DNA from: Solimonas sp. K1W22B-7
GTDB taxonomy: Bacteria > Pseudomonadota > Gammaproteobacteria > Nevskiales > Nevskiaceae
Direction of reading: 5' to 3'
Length of the DNA stretch: 64,000 bases
Assembly (NCBI RefSeq): GCF_003428335.1
Contig: NZ_CP031704.1
Span: forward strand, 434,001-498,000
Every line of letters starts with the position of its first letter. Position 1 is the stretch's first letter. The notes beneath the pieces are model-generated. The model was given only the letters and a program-made list of their open reading frames with translations. It did not search any database and was not told the origin of the DNA. Below, piece by piece: positions 62,023 to 64,000 of this stretch. The translations under genes and the position numbers were made by a program.

Positions 62023-63210
62023 ATGAACAAGCTGCTGCCCTCCTGGCTCAGGAGCCTGCTGCCGCCCCGGGCCTCGGTCAGCCAGGCCGAGCGCCTGCGC
62101 TCCGGCACCGGCGCACTGCTGGGGGTGCTGATCGCCGGCCTGGCCAGCACCGCCCTGCTCGGCGCCACGCCCGGCGCGGTCTGGCTGATCGCGCCGATGG
62201 GCGCCTCGGCGGTGCTGCTGTTCGGCCTGCCCGCCAGCCCCCTGGCACAGCCCTGGTCGGTCCTCGGCGGCAACCTCGTGGCGGCGCTGATCGGCGTGAG
62301 CTGTGCGCGCTACATTCCGGTGCCGGCGCTGGCGGCCGCGGCGGCCATCTTCCTGTCGATCGGCGCGATGTTCGCGCTGCATTGCCTGCATCCGCCCAGC
62401 GGGGCGGTGGCACTCACCGCCGTGCTCGGCGGCAGCCAGATCGAGGCGCTGGGCTACGGCTTCGTGCTCGAGCCGGTGCTGCTCAACAGCCTGCTGCTGC
62501 TGGGCGTGGCCGTGCTCTACAACAAGGCGGTCGGGCGCCGCTATCCACACTCGCAGCAAGCCGAGGCGCCGCATCCGCACCAGACCGCCGACAGCCTGCC
62601 CACGGCGCGCCTGGGTTTCACCAGCGAAGACCTGCAGGCCGTGCTGCAGGCCCACGACCAGGTGCTGGACATCAGCATCGACGACCTCGAGGACCTGTTC
62701 CTGCGCACCGAGCGTCATGCCCACCGCCGCCGCTTCGGTGAAACCCGCTGCGGCGACATCATGGCGCGCGACATCGTCACCGTGGAGTTCGGCAGCAGGC
62801 TGGCCGAGGCCTGGCAGCTGATGCGGGCCCATGCGGTGCAGGCGCTGCCGGTAGTGGACCGCGGGCGCCATGTCATCGGCATCGTCACCCGCTCGGATTT
62901 CCTGCGGCATATCGATCCCCTGCAGCTGCCGGGCATGGGCGCGCGCCTGCGCGCCTTCCTCAGGTACACCGAGCACACCCACACCGAAAAGCCGGAGGTG
63001 GTGGGGCAGATCATGAGCGCGAAGGTGAAATCGGTGCAGGACAGCACCCCCATCGTCGAACTGGTGCCGATGATGTCCGACGCGGGCCTGCACCATGTGC
63101 CGGTGGTGAACGCCGAGCGCAAGCTGGTCGGCATGATCACGCAGACCGACTTCGTCGCCGCCCTGTACGAAACCAGCCTGGCGCAGCTCGGCGAACCCGC
63201 CGCCGCCTGA
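62023..63210 (+). CDS. HPP-family membrane protein with two CBS domains
   Basis: The 395-residue protein has four to five membrane helices with the HPP motif (LHCLHPPSGAVALTAVLGG, about 125-143), then a linker and a CBS pair (about 240-385: MARDIVTVEFGSRL, VVDRGRHVIGIVTRSDFL, HVPVVNAERKLVGMITQTDF). HPP proteins are implicated in nitrite transport in chloroplasts and cyanobacteria; the bacterial role is not settled. CBS pairs usually sense adenine nucleotides. It is paired with a divergent MarR gene. Confidence 0.88.
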   Translation: MNKLLPSWLRSLLPPRASVSQAERLRSGTGALLGVLIAGLASTALLGATPGAVWLIAPMGASAVLLFGLPASPLAQPWSVLGGNLVAALIGVSCARYIPVPALAAAAAIFLSIGAMFALHCLHPPSGAVALTAVLGGSQIEALGYGFVLEPVLLNSLLLLGVAVLYNKAVGRRYPHSQQAEAPHPHQTADSLPTARLGFTSEDLQAVLQAHDQVLDISIDDLEDLFLRTERHAHRRRFGETRCGDIMARDIVTVEFGSRLAEAWQLMRAHAVQALPVVDRGRHVIGIVTRSDFLRHIDPLQLPGMGARLRAFLRYTEHTHTEKPEVVGQIMSAKVKSVQDSTPIVELVPMMSDAGLHHVPVVNAERKLVGMITQTDFVAALYETSLAQLGEPAAA

Positions 63211-63369
63211 GCGGACGCGGCGCGGGCGCTGTAGAATGAACGTACCCGGTGCAATGCCGGGCGCCGCAAATCCGTTGTGCCATCCTGATGTGAACCCAAG
63301 CTGTGCCGGTACTGCCGGCGCGACAGAGGCTGTTGTGTCCCGCCGTCGGCGGGCCGAAGGAGAAGAGCA

Positions 63370-63951
63370 ATGCTGGACGAGAAATTCGAGGAAGCGCTGG
63401 GTTTTGCCGCGCGCCTGCACAGGACGCAGCGGCGCAAGGGCGTGGACACGCCCTATGTCGCGCACCTGATGAGCGTGTCTGCGCTGGTGCTGGAATTCGG
63501 CGGCAACCAGACGCAGGCGATCGCCGCGCTGCTGCACGACAGCGTCGAGGACCAGGCCACCGCCTTCGGTGGCGCCGACAGGCTGCGCGAGGAAATCCGC
63601 GTGCGCTTCGGGGACGAAGTGCTCGCCATCGTCAACGTCTGCACCGACGCCGACGTGGACCCCAAGCCGGAGTGGTGGGAGCGCAAGCGCAACTACGTCG
63701 CCCACGTCCGCGAGATGGACATCGCGGCTGCGCTGGTGAGCGTCTGCGACAAGCTGCACAACGCCCGCTCCATCCTTTGCGACATCCAGCGGGCCGGGGC
63801 CGACGATGTATTCGCGCGCTTCACCGGCGGGCGCGAGGGCACGCTGTGGTACTACGAGGCGCTGGCGCAGGCGTTTGCCGAGGCGCTGCCGGGGGATGCC
63901 AGCCGCGAGCTGGCGGCCACCGTGGCGGCCATGAAGACCGCTGCGGGCTGA
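63370..63951 (+). CDS. HD-domain phosphohydrolase (RelA/SpoT hydrolase-like)
   Basis: The 193-residue protein has an HD_4 domain: RRKGVDTPYVAHLM near the start, the metal pair HDSVED (about residues 56-61) and DKLHNARSIL (about 125). These are the hydrolase motifs of (p)ppGpp-degrading enzymes, but no synthetase, TGS or ACT domain is present, so it is a small single-domain hydrolase and could act on ppGpp or another nucleotide. AGGAGA precedes the ATG. The 159 bases upstream hold three short hairpins. Confidence 0.85.
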   Translation: MLDEKFEEALGFAARLHRTQRRKGVDTPYVAHLMSVSALVLEFGGNQTQAIAALLHDSVEDQATAFGGADRLREEIRVRFGDEVLAIVNVCTDADVDPKPEWWERKRNYVAHVREMDIAAALVSVCDKLHNARSILCDIQRAGADDVFARFTGGREGTLWYYEALAQAFAEALPGDASRELAATVAAMKTAAG

Positions 63952-63973
63952 CGCAAAAGGACGAGGAAGCGCC

Positions 63974-64000
63974 GTGCCGGCGGTGCTGGAATGCCTGGGT
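63974..64000 (+). CDS. Start of a further gene
   Basis: A GTG at 63974, with GAGG nine bases upstream, opens a frame (MPAVLECLG) that runs off the window. It lies 22 bases after the HD gene. Only nine codons are visible, so this is tentative. Confidence 0.35.

Noticed and set aside
63240-63369. Riboswitch before the HD-domain gene
   Set aside because: Three short GC-rich hairpins are visible, but they match no known class that I can recognise and there is no terminator or anti-Shine-Dalgarno arrangement.

Overview
The window is GC-rich chromosomal DNA of a gammaproteobacterium. The gene set (YdbL/DUF1318 lipoprotein, FadE, rsmG-parA-parB, several OmpA and AgmX/PglI-type proteins, prfC, many small palindromic repeats of the kind seen in Xanthomonadales, Nevskiales and Pseudomonas) suggests the Solimonas/Nevskia or Lysobacter neighbourhood. 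This is an inference, because there is no rRNA or other marker gene here.

Layout. 0-28 kb is ordinary chromosome: an NTE-type patatin lipase, an AsmA/YdbH-like plus YdbL pair, a POT peptide transporter, a NhaP2-type antiporter, an MFS exporter, release factor 3, small exported proteins, two OmpA-domain proteins, a TetR regulator with two palindromic operators, FadE, a HerA-like ATPase, rsmG-parA-parB, an SDR, a TPR protein and a PAP2 phosphatase. Interspersed palindromes and a 290-bp repeat (second copy near 39.8 kb) fill the gaps.

28-45 kb is the most interesting region. It holds five sigma-54 promoters with the same core (TGGCAT-N5-TTGC, GG-N10-GC). They precede (a) an eight-gene TPR/ExbB/ExbD/AgmX-like envelope energy-transduction operon, (b) a DUF3034 outer-membrane protein plus an exported group-1 truncated haemoglobin, (c) a NasT-like ANTAR-domain regulator, (d) a Tat-exported FMN-binding protein, a PepSY membrane protein and ApbE, and on the minus strand (e) a 52-residue membrane protein plus an OmpA-cupredoxin fusion. 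Four of the five transcripts start with two hairpins carrying six-base loops with G at position 4, the shape ANTAR proteins bind. In two of them the second hairpin overlaps the 5' arm of an intrinsic terminator; in the other two a hairpin can cover the ribosome-binding site. An NsrR-type nitric oxide sensor lies between (b) and (c). I read this as one regulon: sigma-54 transcription, ANTAR antitermination, and extracytoplasmic flavin/haem/copper redox proteins.

45.9-46.5 kb carries six closely packed tRNA genes (Tyr, His, Arg, Cys, Phe, Asp), some with abnormal T-loops or acceptor ends. 47.8-61.5 kb is a phage-tail cluster on the minus strand (tail tube, tape measure, tail-tip-like proteins, holin, lysozyme, Mor-like and DksA/TraR-like regulators) facing a LexA/CI-type repressor with three regularly spaced operators. 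No capsid, portal, terminase, integrase or sheath gene is present, so it looks like a non-contractile (F-type) tailocin. The window ends with a MarR regulator, an HPP-CBS membrane protein, an HD-domain protein and the start of another gene.
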